The notes: generated by a model from the sequence alone, not told the origin. 64,000 nt of DNA from Hymenopus coronatus (GCA_030762935.1 CM060893.1:7918001-7982000), one strand, 5' to 3'. Counted from the first letter of the stretch, positions 20,135 to 31,356 are shown. Program-made: numbers and translations.

Positions 20135-20215
20135 GGTAACTCAGTGGTACAGCAACCGGCTACAGACAGGGAGATCCGTGGTTTAAATCCCGGCTATGAC
20201 ATTAAATGTTTCAAT
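20135..20215 (+). mobile_element. tRNA-like head of a SINE or tRNA pseudogene
   Basis: TGGTAACTCAGTGGTACAGC and GTGGTTTAAATCCCGGC are spaced like pol III A and B boxes. No body matching the other SINE groups follows. Confidence 0.4.
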
Positions 20216-20258
20216 CTGCATCAAGTAATGTTTCAGTATCCAAAAATTATACATTTTT

Positions 20259-21078
20259 ACTTTCTCTACACTTACTAAGTACATAGTGTACAGAGAAGGT
20301 ATTGCACTCCACCCAAAAATTCGATACCGAGATTTCACTGGAAATATATGTTTTAGGGTTTCCTATATCCTAAAAAAAGCATTTTCACAAAAAGGACCGT
20401 GTGTGTGTGTGTGTGTGTGTGTGCGTGTGTGTCCGTGTGTCTGTGAACACTAACTCGAAAACGAAAAGTCGGTAAAATACCAAACTTGGTATTTAAGTTA
20501 AATATCTTCCAAGGATGCGACACGAAGATTTTGAGAAGAATCCCCCCACCCCACACTACCCTTTACATGGAACTTTTTTCGAAATTTTCGATTTTCTCAA
20601 AAATGGCTCTAACAATTTTTATTAAAATATCATATATTAAACATATTTACCTGACAAATAAAATGTATACCTTGAATTTTTTGGGAGTAGCCCCTGTAGA
20701 GTAGTTTATTCTGGATGAATTTTACGGAAATTTGAATAAGTGCTAAACCGTAAGAGACGGACAAAAACTTACTAAACAAAAATGTAGAGCACGTTAAAAC
20801 ACAGAATTTATGTTATATACATTTTTTGTGGAGTTCATCGTTTTTGAGACATTCCTTGTTTTTGGTTTCTGCTATGAAAAACTTATATTTTTCTCATACA
20901 GGAAATTGTCAACTGCTGTCCATACAAACAGAGAAACTTCAGTGACATAGCAACCAGCTTTTGGCTATCACTTTAACCTATGGCACTCCCTTATTTCTCT
21001 TCTACTTATAAGGAAGCAAGTAATAAGACTATTTCTGCTAATTTTTTCTGATTAGCATGAAGTAAATAAGAGTATAAT
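20259..21078 (-). mobile_element. RC1 copy, 5' end missing
   Basis: Intact hairpin and GT tract (20398-20421), body complete to CATGAAGTAAATAAGAGTATAA. Last 70 bp of the family absent. Confidence 0.86.
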
Positions 21079-22059
21079 GCAGGTAGGTATGCTTCGTGAG
21101 CAGGGAACAATCCCGTGGTCTTTACCATTAGATGTTGTACCTGTTTTACACACACGACTCCTTTGCTGATGGAAGTGAATACTCCACTTATGCGCGTCAA
21201 ACCCATAGGGGGATTACTACTGAGAGCTCGCTGGGGGGGGGGGGAGACATCACTAGTTGCTGTCTTAAGCTCATCAAGTTAGTTGCCCAGACATCACCGC
21301 CCAGACGACGTACCCAGTGTCCTATGGGTATCGGGAACCACTGCTGGTCGAGGCCAACCCAATCCGAAAATTCCGTTACGGGAGGGTCAGCTGTTCCACC
21401 CAGCGTACTACTAGAAACGCCAGAAGTATTACGAGTGGGTAACTTAATGAATAGTCACAATTGCGCGAAAAATCATGTGTTCTTTGGAAATAATTCATAA
21501 GCCTTCGGGAACAAATAATACATTAATTACGAAACCTGGCCACTAAAATAGTGTAAGTTTTTTTACTACAAACCCACCATCCTACATTCCTCCCTCTGTT
21601 CTCCTTCCTTTTTGTCTCCGCGTGTAAACTACTATGTTAACATTCTTTCACTTTAAACAATAGCAAGTAGAAACTCTTGATTGACTTTATACCATTTTAG
21701 TAGGCATTGTTTGAAAAATACCGTCCATATTGCGACCGCAGCGTGGTGGAGCACATCCCCGCACGCCTTAAACCAGGCATCCCCAAGTCGAGTCAAGGTC
21801 GCTTGAGGGCACACGTGGCTGAACGTTACACTCACTGCGGACCGCACAGCTACACGGTATACCCGAGCAGTGGCGGTGTAGTACTGTGGTGTCCTGCTTA
21901 CGATGGTTGGTACATCCGTGTCGAGAAGACGGTCGTCCACACTTGTGATGCTTCGAGCAGAACGGGAAAAAAACTTTCTGTTTAGGAAAGAAAATGTTGG
22001 TGGGTTACAAACTTCTAAACACAATAACTAAATATAATTTGCACCGACATTACTCGCGG
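21079..22059. other. Unassigned mixed-composition stretch
   Basis: Holds two isolated minisatellite-like units and a 12-G run near 21232. A GC-richer part at 21730-21985 is open on the plus strand for about 90 codons, but its composition and lack of recognisable motifs do not support a gene. Confidence 0.3.
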
Positions 22060-22298
22060 TGACGGTACATTTTCTACCATAACCCCAGTAATTGAGTGTG
22101 TAGAAGCCTTGGACTTTGATGAATATATAACCTACTGCGACAATTACGCGAAGAATTCGAACATAGACTCCAGGACATTATACCACTTGAGAAACAATTT
22201 AAGTCATTTGTAACACCATCCTCGATAGCCCTGTTAAACTGCAATTGGAAGTAATAGATATGCAAAATAATATTGAGTTAAAAGATACATTTTAAATA
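22060..22298 (+). pseudogene. hAT (ZBED-like) transposase relic, upstream part
   Basis: With two frameshifts the plus strand gives VEALDFDEYITYCDNYA, EEFEHRLQDIIPLEKQFKSF and LQLEVIDMQNNIELKDTF. This fits the catalytic-to-dimerisation stretch of hAT transposases of the ZBED/GTF2I-associated type (FxxRFxDFxxLExxFxLF...LQMELIxLQxxxxLKDxF). It is cut immediately after this motif by the RC1 insertion and continues at 23152. Confidence 0.8.
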
Positions 22299-22304
22299 GA
22301 AAAA

Positions 22305-23146
22305 TCTGATGTGTTCCATTCACATGCCTTTCTCTACAACTCTGCAATAAATTATTGTTAAAAAGCTTATGCTTCTTTTTACTTCCTCTAATCGAGAAAC
22401 AATTAGCAGAAGTAGTCTTATTACTTGCTTTCTTGTAAGTAGAAGTGAAATAAGGGAGTGCCATATTTTAAAGTGATAGTCAAAAGCTAGTTGCTATGTG
22501 ACTGATGTTCCTTTGTATGTATGGACAGGAATTCACAAAGTCCTGTATGAGAAAAGTATATTTTTTAAATCTGAAACCAAAAAAACAAGGGATATCTCAA
22601 AAACAATCAACTCCACGAAAAAATGTATTTAACATAAATTGTGTGTTTTAAAGTGCTCTACATTTGTTGTGTGGTAAGTTTTTGTCCATCTCTTACGGTT
22701 TAACAGTTATGCAAAATTCCGTAAAATTGACACAGAATAAAGTAGTCTTCAGAGGCTATTCCCAGAAAATTCAAAATATACATTTTATTTGTCAGGTAAA
22801 TATCTTTAATATACGATATTTTAATAAAAGTCGTTAGAGCCATTTTTTAGAAAATCAAAATTTTCGAAAAAAGTTCCTTGTAAAGGATAGTTTGGGGTGG
22901 AGGGATATTTCTCAAAATCTTCGTGTCGCATCCCTGGAAGATACTAAACTTAAATACCAAGTTTGGTATTTTAGCGACTTTTCACGGACACACGGACACA
23001 CACACGTACCTTTTTCTGAAAATACTTTTTTTTTTGATAGAGGGGACCCTAAAATATATATTTCCGGTGAAATCTCGGTATCGAATTTTTTGGTGGAGTA
23101 CAATACCTTCTCTATACACTATGTACATAGTGCGTGTAGAGAAAGT
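22305..23146 (+). mobile_element. RC1 full-length copy inside hAT relic
   Basis: TCTGATGTGTTCCATTCACATG to GTGTAGAGAAAGT, 842 bp, with A-runs on both sides. The microsatellite is short (CACACGGACACACACACG). Its flanks are two halves of one hAT transposase. Confidence 0.9.
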
Positions 23147-23151
23147 AAAAA

Positions 23152-23410
23152 GTACAACCATTTCTATACCTCTGTAAGACGCGAAAGATTTCCTAAGTTC
23201 CACAATCTAGCTGGAAGAATTTTCTGCATGTTCGGGATAACGAATGTTTGCAAATCACTGTTTTTCTTAATGAAGTGTACAAAGTCACGTCATAGACGCA
23301 ATTAAGTGATGAGCACTTGAAAGCATGTTTTCGATTGGGTAGCTCGCAGACAATAGTCCCACGTATTGAACAGCTGGTTGAAAACAGACAACTAAAAAAA
23401 TAACGGCGAT
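23152..23410 (+). pseudogene. hAT transposase relic, C-terminal dimerisation region
   Basis: Continues the upstream relic with FYTSVRREKFPKFHNLAGRI, FCMFGITNVCKSLFFLMKC, TKSRHR and, after a stop and a frameshift, DEHLKACFRLGSSQT and EQLVENRQL. These correspond to FPxLxxxAxxxLxxFGSTYxCExxFSxMxxxKSKxRxxLTDEHL in the hAT C-terminal domain, which pairs two transposase subunits. Substitutions in CExxFS (here CKSLFF) and the stop mean it is inactive. Confidence 0.88.
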
Positions 23411-24061
23411 TGTCGGATGGCTAAGAAAGAACCGTTCTCATAGAGACATTTATTTGAAGAATATTATGTTTATTTGTATTGTTCACTTCGTTGAATTGCT
23501 TAGTGTCAACAAGGTCTATGTCATATTACATTATTAGTTGTGTATGAGTATTTGTATTTCGTTAATGGAATTTCCTGCCAATGAGATTTTATTTTGCATT
23601 AGATATCAGTATTAAAGTATATAAACTATTGCAGTCATTATTATGTAATTGACAGTGAAAGTGTAAGTTAATTTACACAATCGTAGCTCCGCCACTGTAG
23701 CACCTCCTTTTCATGCCCGCAACCGGGCGTGCGTGCGAGTCTGGTAGGCTCCTCGAGCGGTTGTATTTTCCAGGAGCAGCATCCTTTCCTCTGCTCCGCT
23801 GGTGTTTATTTTTAACTTAATTATGTTGGTGAATTTTGATCGACCACCACTCCCAATAGGAGGGGGTGCTTTATTCAGCTATTACGCTGTTGGCTGGCTG
23901 GTTTAAAGCCGTTGTTACCGGCGTTCAGCGGGTAAGTACTCCCCCAGTGATCTGACAAGTGCGTTCTCATGTTAGCCCAATCTGGCGTAGAATTTTTGAG
24001 CCCGGCGCCTAATGTCATCTTCCACATATGGGGGGGGGGGGCGAAGCTTCATGTAGTAGCC
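23411..24061. other. Unassigned stretch, probable LINE 3' region
   Basis: No recognisable frame. It is downstream, on the minus strand, of a reverse-transcriptase relic and so may be its 3' UTR. A 12-G run sits at about 24031. Confidence 0.3.
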
Positions 24062-24420
24062 TCAAAGGGAAACGTCGACATACAGAATATAAGAATATAT
24101 GAACCGCAGTCCTCTATTCAGTATCCGCTGTAAGCAGAGAAGCCAAGAGTCTGCTGCCATGCCCCACAGGCGTAGAGTATCAGGGAGACTACAAGCGCCT
24201 TGAAAAGACGTAACTTTAAGTGAACCGGCATTTGGGAGGCCAGTATATGGTAAAGGGAGGCTCTGTCCGACGTTCCCCGCACGTGTTCACGAAAAGCTAG
24301 GCCCTTACAAGAGTGACGCCCAGGTAGTTGATGCAATTTCCCACTCTATCCTCTGGCCCTGATAGGAAAAGTTGGGTGTCAGGGCTTGAGGGCTTTTACT
24401 GCCGTCCTAGCGGGGGACTG
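24062..24420 (-). pseudogene. Non-LTR reverse transcriptase relic (jockey/R1-like)
   Basis: Across shifted frames the minus strand gives LFLSGPEDRVGNCINYLGVT, GLAFREHVRGTSDRA, VHLKLRLFKALVVSLILYAC and WGMAADSWLLCLQRILNRGL. The order YLGVTL, fingers/thumb region, LRLYKxLVxPxLxYA, WGxAxxxxxxxLQxxQNRxLR is that of the thumb of non-LTR retrotransposon reverse transcriptases. At least two frameshifts are present and the catalytic YADD part is missing. Confidence 0.75.
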
Positions 24421-24524
24421 CTGGGGACGCCTGCCTTAAACGTGCCGAAAGAAAGCGGAATGTGACTATTTCTATGATTGGCAGTGTGTGCAAAGTGTTA
24501 AGAGAATGTGTACAGAATATAAAT

Positions 24525-25296
24525 AGATAGATTTATTGTCTGTTGCCATACACTGTACAGATAGGCTCGTCATGCATGTACACTAATTAAACAATTCACT
24601 TACACTGTAAAAAGTTTTGTCATGCAAAAACGAACGCAGTGATCTTTTAAATGTACACATAACATCAATTTTAATAATGTCATATGAGAGAGCATTGACA
24701 ATTTTACTTATGAGGCACTTTGGTGATTTCGAGTATTTAGTTGTTTTATATTTTCCTATATGGATGTCATTCATGCTTCTAGTAAAATGATTATGAACGT
24801 CACAGATGAGAGTGAACAAGTATGAGTGGCCTTTATATAATAGTGCAGTATTATATATTAATAAATCAGTAAAAGTAAAAATATAAAATTGTTTATAAAC
24901 ATGTCTTAATGAGTCTCTTGGCTTCATATTAAACATTAGTCTTAGCACTCTCTTCTGAATTAAAAATACCCTATTTACTTCAGTTGCACATCCCAAAACT
25001 AAAATACTGTATGATAAAATTGATTGTACAGTGGTATAATATACAGTAAGCAAGCAGTTAATGTCCAGGCATCTAATAGCAAAGATGGTTTATTTAATTT
25101 GGTGCATATATGTTCAATCTGTTCATGCCAAGTAATGTTTTGATCTAAAACAATGCCTAAAATTCTCGTTTTGCCAAGACTCTAAAATAGTACCACCCAT
25201 GTTGAAATTTATGTTTGTTAAAATCTTTTTGTTACTAAAATATAAGCAAGTAGTTTTGTCAAGGTTTACATGGATTCGAGTGGGTGGGAAAAAAAT
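24525..25296 (-). pseudogene. jockey-like reverse transcriptase, C-terminal end
   Basis: The upstream part reads RIHVNLDKTTCLYFSNKK and INFNMGGTILE. A long open frame (24583-25053) follows: VYYTTVQSILSYSILVLGCA, VFLIQKRVLRLMFNMKPRDS, DLLIYNTALLYK, FKRSLRSFLHDKTFYSVSEL and a stop. These are the thumb and C-terminal tail of jockey-type LINEs, where the tail often ends CFYSxxEFL. The 3' UTR contains AATAAATCTATCTATTTATA at about 24520-24540, a plausible 3' end. The 5' side is cut at 25296 by an RC1 copy. Confidence 0.85.
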
Positions 25297-26010
25297 TCTG
25301 ATGTGTTCCATTCACATGACTTTCTCTACATCTCTGCGAAAAGTATTTTTTTTTTTTTATTCTTTCATTTATATAGTCCCCTTTAACATCTGTCATATCG
25401 GGGGCTTTGCACTTGAAACAACTCGTTGTCATTAGGTTTAAATCACGTTAAAAAGCTTATGCTTCTACTTACTTCATGCTAATCGAGAAAAATTAACAGA
25501 AATAGTCTTATTACTTGCTTCCTTGAAAGTAGAAGCAAAATAAGGGAATAGCATAGGTTAAAGTGAAAGTCAACAGCTGGTTGCTATTTGACTGAAGTTC
25601 CTTTGTATGGACAGGAGTTGACAAATTCGTGTATGAGAAAAGCATAAGTTTTTCAAAGCTGAAACCAAAAAATGGGAATACCTCAAAAACGATCATCTCC
25701 ACGAAGAAAATGTAAATGACATAAATTGTGTGTTTTATCCTCATCTGCATTTTTTGTTTAGTGAGTTTTTGTCTATCCCTTACGGTTTACCAATTATAGA
25801 TAATTCAATAAAAATCATCCAGACTAAACATGTCTTCAGAGGCTGTTTCCATAAAATTCAGGATATACATTTTATTTGTCTCATAAATATCTTAAATATA
25901 AGACATTTTAATCAAACTCGTTAGAGCCATTTTTTTAGAAAATCAAAAATTTCAAAAAATGTGCCATGTAAACGGTAGTTGGGCGTGGAGGGATTTTTTT
26001 TTGAAATTTT
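25297..26010 (+). mobile_element. RC1 copy, 3' end missing, with small insert
   Basis: Starts TCTGATGTGTTCCATTCACATG in the A-run that ends the LINE relic. About 100 bp of foreign sequence (25340-25445) interrupt its first part. It breaks at TTTTCGTGGCATC where a reverse copy begins. Confidence 0.8.
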
Positions 26011-26011
26011 C

Positions 26012-26302
26012 GTGGCATCTAAATTTAGTATCTTCCAAGGATGCGAGACGAATATTTTCAAGAAAATTCCCCCACCCCAACTACCCTTTACATAGACAAA
26101 AATTCTAAAATTTTGATTTTCTCAAAAATGACTAACGGATTTGATTAAAAAAGCGTATATTAAAGATATTTATATGGCAAATAAAATGTATATCTTTAAT
26201 TTTCTGAGAATAGCCTCTGAATACCTTTTTATTGTCATGAATTTTTGCGAATTTTGTACAACTGGTAAACCGTAAAAAAGTAATTGAATGGCACACATCG
26301 GA
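26012..26302 (-). mobile_element. RC1 fragment joined head-to-head
   Basis: Begins TAAATTTAGTATCTTCCAAG, the same internal point at which the plus copy ends, so the junction is palindromic. Ends GAATGGCACACATCGGA after a deletion. Confidence 0.7.
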
Positions 26303-26307
26303 TGTTT

Positions 26308-27159
26308 ACTTTCTCCATACGCACTATGTACATAGTGTATAGAGAAAGTATTGCACTCCACCAAAAATTCGATACCGAGATTTCACCGGAAATATATGTT
26401 TTAGGGTCCCCAATATCCAAAAAAAAACATTTTCACAAAAAGGTCCGTGTGTGTGTGTGTCCGTGTGTCTGTGAACACGATAACTCAAAAACGAAAAGTC
26501 GGTAAAATACCAAACTTGGTATTTAAGTTTAGTATCTTCCAGGGATGCGACACGAAGATTTTGAGAAAAATCCCCCCACCCCAACTACCCTTTACATGGA
26601 ACTTTTTTCGAAAATTTTGATTTTCGCAAAAATGGCTCTAACTATTTTGATTAAAATTTCGGATATTAAACATATTTACCTGATAAATGAAATGTATATC
26701 CTGAATTTTCTGGGAATAGCCTCTGAAGAGTAGTTTATTCTGGATGAATTTTACTAAATTTTGAATGACTGCTAAACCGTAAGAGATGGACAAAAACTTA
26801 CTACACAAAAAATGTAGAGCACTTAAAACACACAATTTATGTTATATGCATTTTTTTCGTAGAGTGTGACATTCCTTATTTTATGTTTCCGCTATGAAAA
26901 GCGTATACTTTTCTCATACAGGAACTTGTCAACTCCTGTCCATATAAACAAAGGAACTTCATTGACATAGCATCCAGCTTTTGACTATCACTTTAACCTA
27001 CGGTTGTCCCTTATTTCGCTTCTACTTACAAGGAAGCGAGTAATAAGACTATTTGTGCTAATTATTTCTGATTAGCATAAAGTAAATAGAAGTATAAGCT
27101 TTTTAAGAATTATTTGTTGCAGGGATATGGAGAAAGTCATGTGAATGGCGCACATCAGA
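26308..27159 (-). mobile_element. RC1 full-length copy
   Basis: ACTTTCTCCATACGCACTATG through GGCGCACATCAGA. Follows the previous reverse copy head to tail with five bases between. Confidence 0.88.
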
Positions 27160-27272
27160 TTTTTTTCTCGATATAATATAGCGTATACATTGAACCAGTT
27201 GTAAATAACCCCGCTATTTAAAGCTATTGGTACGAGGGTGGTTTGTTAAGTCTGGTAAGAAGCAAGAAAAAA
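27160..27272. mobile_element. Possible solo mariner end
   Basis: TACGAGGGTGGTTTGTTAAG at about 27231 resembles a mariner terminal repeat next to TA. It is cut 40 bp further on by an RC1 insertion in AAGAAAAAA. No transposase remains. Confidence 0.35.
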
Positions 27273-29050
27273 TCTGATGTGTACCATTCACATGACTTTT
27301 ACTACATCGCTGTAACAAATTATTGTTAAATAGCATATTCTTCTATCCACTTTATGATAATCAAGATAAACATTAGCATAAATTGTCTTATTTACTTGCT
27401 TCCTTGTAAGCAGAAGGAAATAAGGGAATCATTAGGCTAGAACGATAGTCAAATCTTTTGAAACCTGGTTGCCATGTGAATGAGATCCGTTTCTATGCAA
27501 GGTCAGGAGTTTACAACTTTCCGTGTGAGAAAAGTTTAAGTATTTTAAATCTGAAACAAATAACAAGAAATACTTCAGAAATGGTCAACTCCACGATAAA
27601 ACTTATGTAACATAAACTGTGTGAATATTTATAAAATCAGTTCTTATTTATAAACTGTGTGTTTTAACGTGATCTACATTTTTACCTTCTCTCACATACT
27701 ATGTACATAGTGTATAGACAAGGTATTGTATTGCTCCTAAAAATTCGATATCGAGATTTCACCGGAAATACATGTTTTGGGTTCCCCTGAATCCAAAAAA
27801 AAGCACTTATGGAAAAAGATACGTGTGTGTGTGGGCGTGTGTGTGCCTGTGGACAGCATAGTTCAAAAACGAAAAGACCGTTAAATAGCAAACTTGGTAT
27901 TTAAGTTTAGTATCTTCCAAGGATGGGACACGAAGATTTTCAAGAAAATCCCCTCACCCCCAACTACCCTTTACATGGACATTTTTTCGAAAATTTTGAT
28001 TTTCTCAAAAATGGCTCTAACGATTTTGATTAAAATAGTATATATCAAAGGTATTTACCTGACAAATAATATGTATATCTTGGATTTTCTGGGAATAGCC
28101 TCTGGAGACTACTTTATTCTGAAGGTATTTTACGAAATTTGTATAACTGCTAAACCGTAAGGAATGGACACAAACTTACCATACAAAAAATGTAGAGCAC
28201 ATTAAAACACACAATTTATGTTACATAATTTTTTTTCGAGGAGTTGGTCGTTTTTTAGATATTTCTTGTTTTTGGTTTTAGCTTTGAAAAACTTGTACTT
28301 TTCTCATACTGGAATTTGTCAACTCGTGTCCATACAAACAAAGGAACTTCAGTCACGTAGCAACCAGCTTTTGACTTTACTTTAACCTATGGTACTCCCT
28401 TATTTCGCTTCTACTTACAAGGAAACAAGTAATAAGACTATTTCTGCTGGCTTTTTCTCGAATAGCATGAAGTAAATAGAAGAATAAGCTTCTAACAATA
28501 ATTTGTTACACAGAAGTAGAGAAAGTCATGTGAATGGAACACATCAGATTTTTTTATGTAGTAAGCTTTTGTCTATATCTTACGGTTTAGAAGTTAAGCA
28601 ACATTTGGCAAAATTCATCCAGAATAAAGAGGTCTTCAGAGGCTTTTCCCAGAAAAATCAAGATATACTTTTTATTTGGAATGTAAATACCTTTAATATG
28701 CGGGATTTAAATTAAAATCTTAAGAGCCATTTTTCAGAAAATCAAAATTTTCGAACTTTTTTCTATGTAAAGGCCAGTTTGGGGTGGGAAGATTTTTCTC
28801 AAAATCTTCGTGTCGCATCCCTGGAAGATACTAAATTTAAATACCAAGTTTGGTATTTTACCGACATTTCGTTTTTGAGTTATCGTGTTCACAAACACGG
28901 AGACAAAGGCAAACTTGACATACGCACGCTTTTTAATTTTTTTTTTTCTTTTTGGTTACAGAGGACCCTGATCTCAGCATCGAATTTTCGGGTGAAATAC
29001 AATACTTTGTCTATCCACTACGCACATTGTACACACGGGCTAGAGAAAGT
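27273..29050 (+). mobile_element. Older RC1 copy split by a younger one
   Basis: 5' half from TCTGATGTGTACCATTCACATG to GTGATCTACATTTT (27682) and 3' half from TATGTAGTAAGCTTTTGTC (28553) to GGCTAGAGAAAGT. The break is in the T-run of the family motif CTACATTTTTTGTGTAG. Its hairpin variant ends CGGGCTAGAGAAAG. Confidence 0.85.
27684..28548 (-). mobile_element. RC1 full-length copy nested in an RC1 copy
   Basis: ACCTTCTCTCACATACTATG to GAACACATCAGA, complete. Host copy sequence continues on both sides. Confidence 0.88.
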
Positions 29051-29269
29051 AAAATTATTTGTTATTAAGGTCCTAGTCAAAAATGAGGGCAATTTAGACT
29101 TGTAACATTTAAATATATTATTTGTTGGTACATAAAACAATAAAATAAACTGAACTTTGCAGAGTAAGAAGTCGGGAGTAACATGGGTTAGAACCCAAGA
29201 ATATGCGGCTGAGGAACCACCAGCAACACTTGGTTCGACTCTCAGTAACAGGTTTACAGTTTTCCTTTT
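29051..29269. other. Unassigned spacer
   Basis: Short AT-rich stretch with AATAAAATAAAC near 29143 and a GGTTCGACTCTC B-box-like motif near 29232, not enough for a SINE call. Confidence 0.25.
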
Positions 29270-30170
29270 ACTTTCTCTAGCCCGTATGTAAAATTTACAT
29301 AATAGTTAGAGAAGGTATTGTATTCCACCCTACAATTCCATACCGATATTTCACCGGAAATATATGCTTTCAGACACCATGAATCAAAAAAAAAAAAAAA
29401 AAAAAAAAAAGCCTTTTAGAAGAAAGGTCCGTGTGTATCTTTGGAAAGCATAGCTCAAAATCGAAAAGTCGGTTAATTACCAAACTTGGTATTTAATTTC
29501 AGTATCTCTGAAGGATACGACACGAAGATTTTCAAGAAAATGCCAAACCTCAAATTACCTTTTACATGGAACAGTTTTTCAAAAATTCCAATTTTATCAA
29601 AAATAGCTCTAACGATTTTGATTAAAATATCTTATGATTAAGATATTTTTATGGCAAACGAAATGTACGAGGGCCGTTTGAAGATCTTCGTTGGTTTGAA
29701 AGTGCTGCCCTTCTAGCCACGTCTTCAGTTCAGGGAAAAGGTGGAAGTCGCTGGGTGCCAGGTCAGGACTGTACGGCGGATGATCGAAAATGTCCCATTG
29801 AAATTGTTCAAGGAGCCGATGGGTAGAGCACTTTAAAACACAATTTATGTTATATGCATTTTTTTCATGTAGTTGATCGCTTTTGAGATATTCCTCATTT
29901 TTTATTTCAGGTTTAAAAACTTATACTTTTCTCACGCAGGACTTTGTCAACTCCTGTGCATACAAAGGAACTTCAGTCACATAGCAACCAGCTTTTGACT
30001 ATCACTTTAACCTATGTTACTCCCTTATTTCGCTTCTATGTACAAGGAAGCAAGTAATAAGACTATTTCTGGTAATTTTTTTCGATTATCAATAAGTATA
30101 TAGAACAATTAGCTTTTTAACAATAATTTCTTTCAGAGATGTGGGAGTCATGTGGATGGAAGATATCAGA
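29270..30170 (-). mobile_element. RC1 copy carrying a mariner fragment
   Basis: Hairpin variant CTCTAGCCCGTATGTAAAAT...TAGAGAAGG at the start, a 24-A run (29389-29410) in the block before the microsatellite, and ATATCAGA at the end. Between ATGTA (29668) and TAGAGCAC (29824) family sequence is replaced by a piece of mariner transposase. Confidence 0.8.
29668..29823 (-). pseudogene. mariner transposase fragment with intact third Asp
   Basis: The minus strand reads LLEQFQWDIFDHPPYSPDLA, PSDFHLFPELKTWLEGQHF and TNEDLQTALV without a stop. PSDFHLF keeps the third catalytic Asp. One edge is TACGAGGGCCGTTTG, like a mariner terminal motif. Only about 50 codons are present, within an RC1 element. Confidence 0.85.
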
Positions 30171-30295
30171 TTTTTCGTTTCAACTATACATACAAAAAAA
30201 AAAAAAAAATGAAATGTCGTGTTATTTACGGACGCTCTTTAACTGCTGTGGTTAAATTTTGCTCAGAGGCCTCTCTATCAGGCTTGAGGTTCTTT
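30052..30295. repeat. Left arm of large inverted repeat
   Basis: Runs from AAGTAATAAGACTATTTCTG (RC1 5' part) through a 16-A run to AGGCCTCTCTATCAGGCTTG (SINE 3' part). Its reverse complement is at 31357-31640, the left arm lacking about 40 bp. Confidence 0.85.
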
Positions 30296-30470
30296 TTCGT
30301 GCCGTAAATCTACGATACGGGACCAACGGCTTTACTTCCCTTCCAAAGGAAGCCATGCTAAGGATTTTTACACCCGAAAAAATCCATTGTCCTCAGCCGG
30401 GTATGAACCCGCGACCTTGTCTGCGATTGTGTCGCTTGATTCCCACAGCGCGACACAGAGGAAGTGTCAT
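30225..30470 (-). mobile_element. tRNA-derived SINE, group C, deleted copy
   Basis: The minus strand shows GGTCGCGGGTTCATACCCGG (B box), ATGGATTTTTTCGGGTG, AAGGGAAGTAAAGCCG and AACCTCAAGCCTGATAGAGA. The part GGTCTTTCACGCCCAATTTA...GACGCTGAGAA present in other copies is missing. Its 5' head differs from the other group C copies. Confidence 0.75.
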
Positions 30471-30600
30471 ATTGTTGTTGGGCAGCGACTGTACCGACCG
30501 TTGCCTAGCAACGCGTTCTGCCGTCGTCGCCGCCTCCCAAATCTCTTCTTCTGCTTCGCGTCTTCTTTAGCAGACTTGCTCCGCTACTGTGCCTACATCT

Positions 30601-30661
30601 GGCCGGGTTCCTTTCCTGGTGACGACCACTTCATTATGTCCTTGGAGAGTCCACGGCAATA
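30601..30661 (+). mobile_element. Short retroposon end, copy 1
   Basis: GCCGGGTTCCTTTCCTGGTG ACGACCACTTCATTATG leads directly into the trinucleotide array. A close relative at 32008 also runs into an AAT array, so these look like 3' ends of one retroposon family with AAY tails. Confidence 0.45.
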
Positions 30662-31098
30662 ACAACAACATTGGCAACAACAATGATAACAACAATAATA
30701 ATGATAATAGTTATAATAATAATAACAACAATAATAAGAACAACAAGAACAATAATAAAAATAATAACAACAATAATAGCAATAATAACAATAATAATAA
30801 CAAAAATAATAACAACAAGAACAATAATAGCAATACTAATTACAACACAAACAACAACAATAATGAGAACAAGAACAATAATAACAATAACAACAATATT
30901 AGGAATAATAATTACAACAAAAACAACAATAATAAGAACAATAATAACAATAATAGCAATAATAATAGCAACAAAAACAAAAACAATAATAAGATCAATA
31001 ATAACAACAATGATAACAATAACTATAATAATAACAATAATAACAATAATAATATCAACAATAACAACATTAGTAATAATAATAACAACAACAACTTA
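30662..31098 (+). repeat. Imperfect AAC/AAT trinucleotide array
   Basis: About 435 bp of AAC, AAT and occasional AAG/GAT/AGC triplets. It translates as poly-Asn in one frame and poly-Ile/Thr in another, but the triplets, not a protein, are the repeated unit. Confidence 0.95.
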
Positions 31099-31142
31099 CA
31101 ATGGCAGTTTGAATTAAGAACTGAAGCTTTCCTGGCGACATG

Positions 31143-31350
31143 TTAATTCAAAATCTTCTCGGGCTTCTAGTCAGGTAAAAACTTGGCTTGACACCAACGT
31201 TTCGAAGAAGTGCATCTTCCTCGTCTTCAGGGTGAACTGATGGTTTGAGCTTGCGGAGACTGGTATTTATAAGAGCTGGGATGAAGCTAACATCTAATTG
31301 GTTCGCGTGATATTATGGCCTGGTATATAAGATGACTGAGACATGGTCAC
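31143..31350 (-). mobile_element. Penelope-like fragment, left inverted arm
   Basis: Reverse complement of 31650-31861 with few differences. On the minus strand it contains CTGAAGACGAGGAAG...CTTCTTCGAAACG (31190-31230), described under the right arm. Confidence 0.5.
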
Positions 31351-31356
31351 GAAGTA

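Noticed and set aside
21707..21985. 92-codon plus-strand frame of balanced composition
   Set aside because: No recognisable motif, no splice or promoter context, and an equally long frame on the opposite strand; not enough for a gene call.
30589..31146. Long poly-Asn open frame
   Set aside because: It is the translation of an AAC/AAT array; another frame gives poly-Ile/Thr. No flanking domain or splice support.
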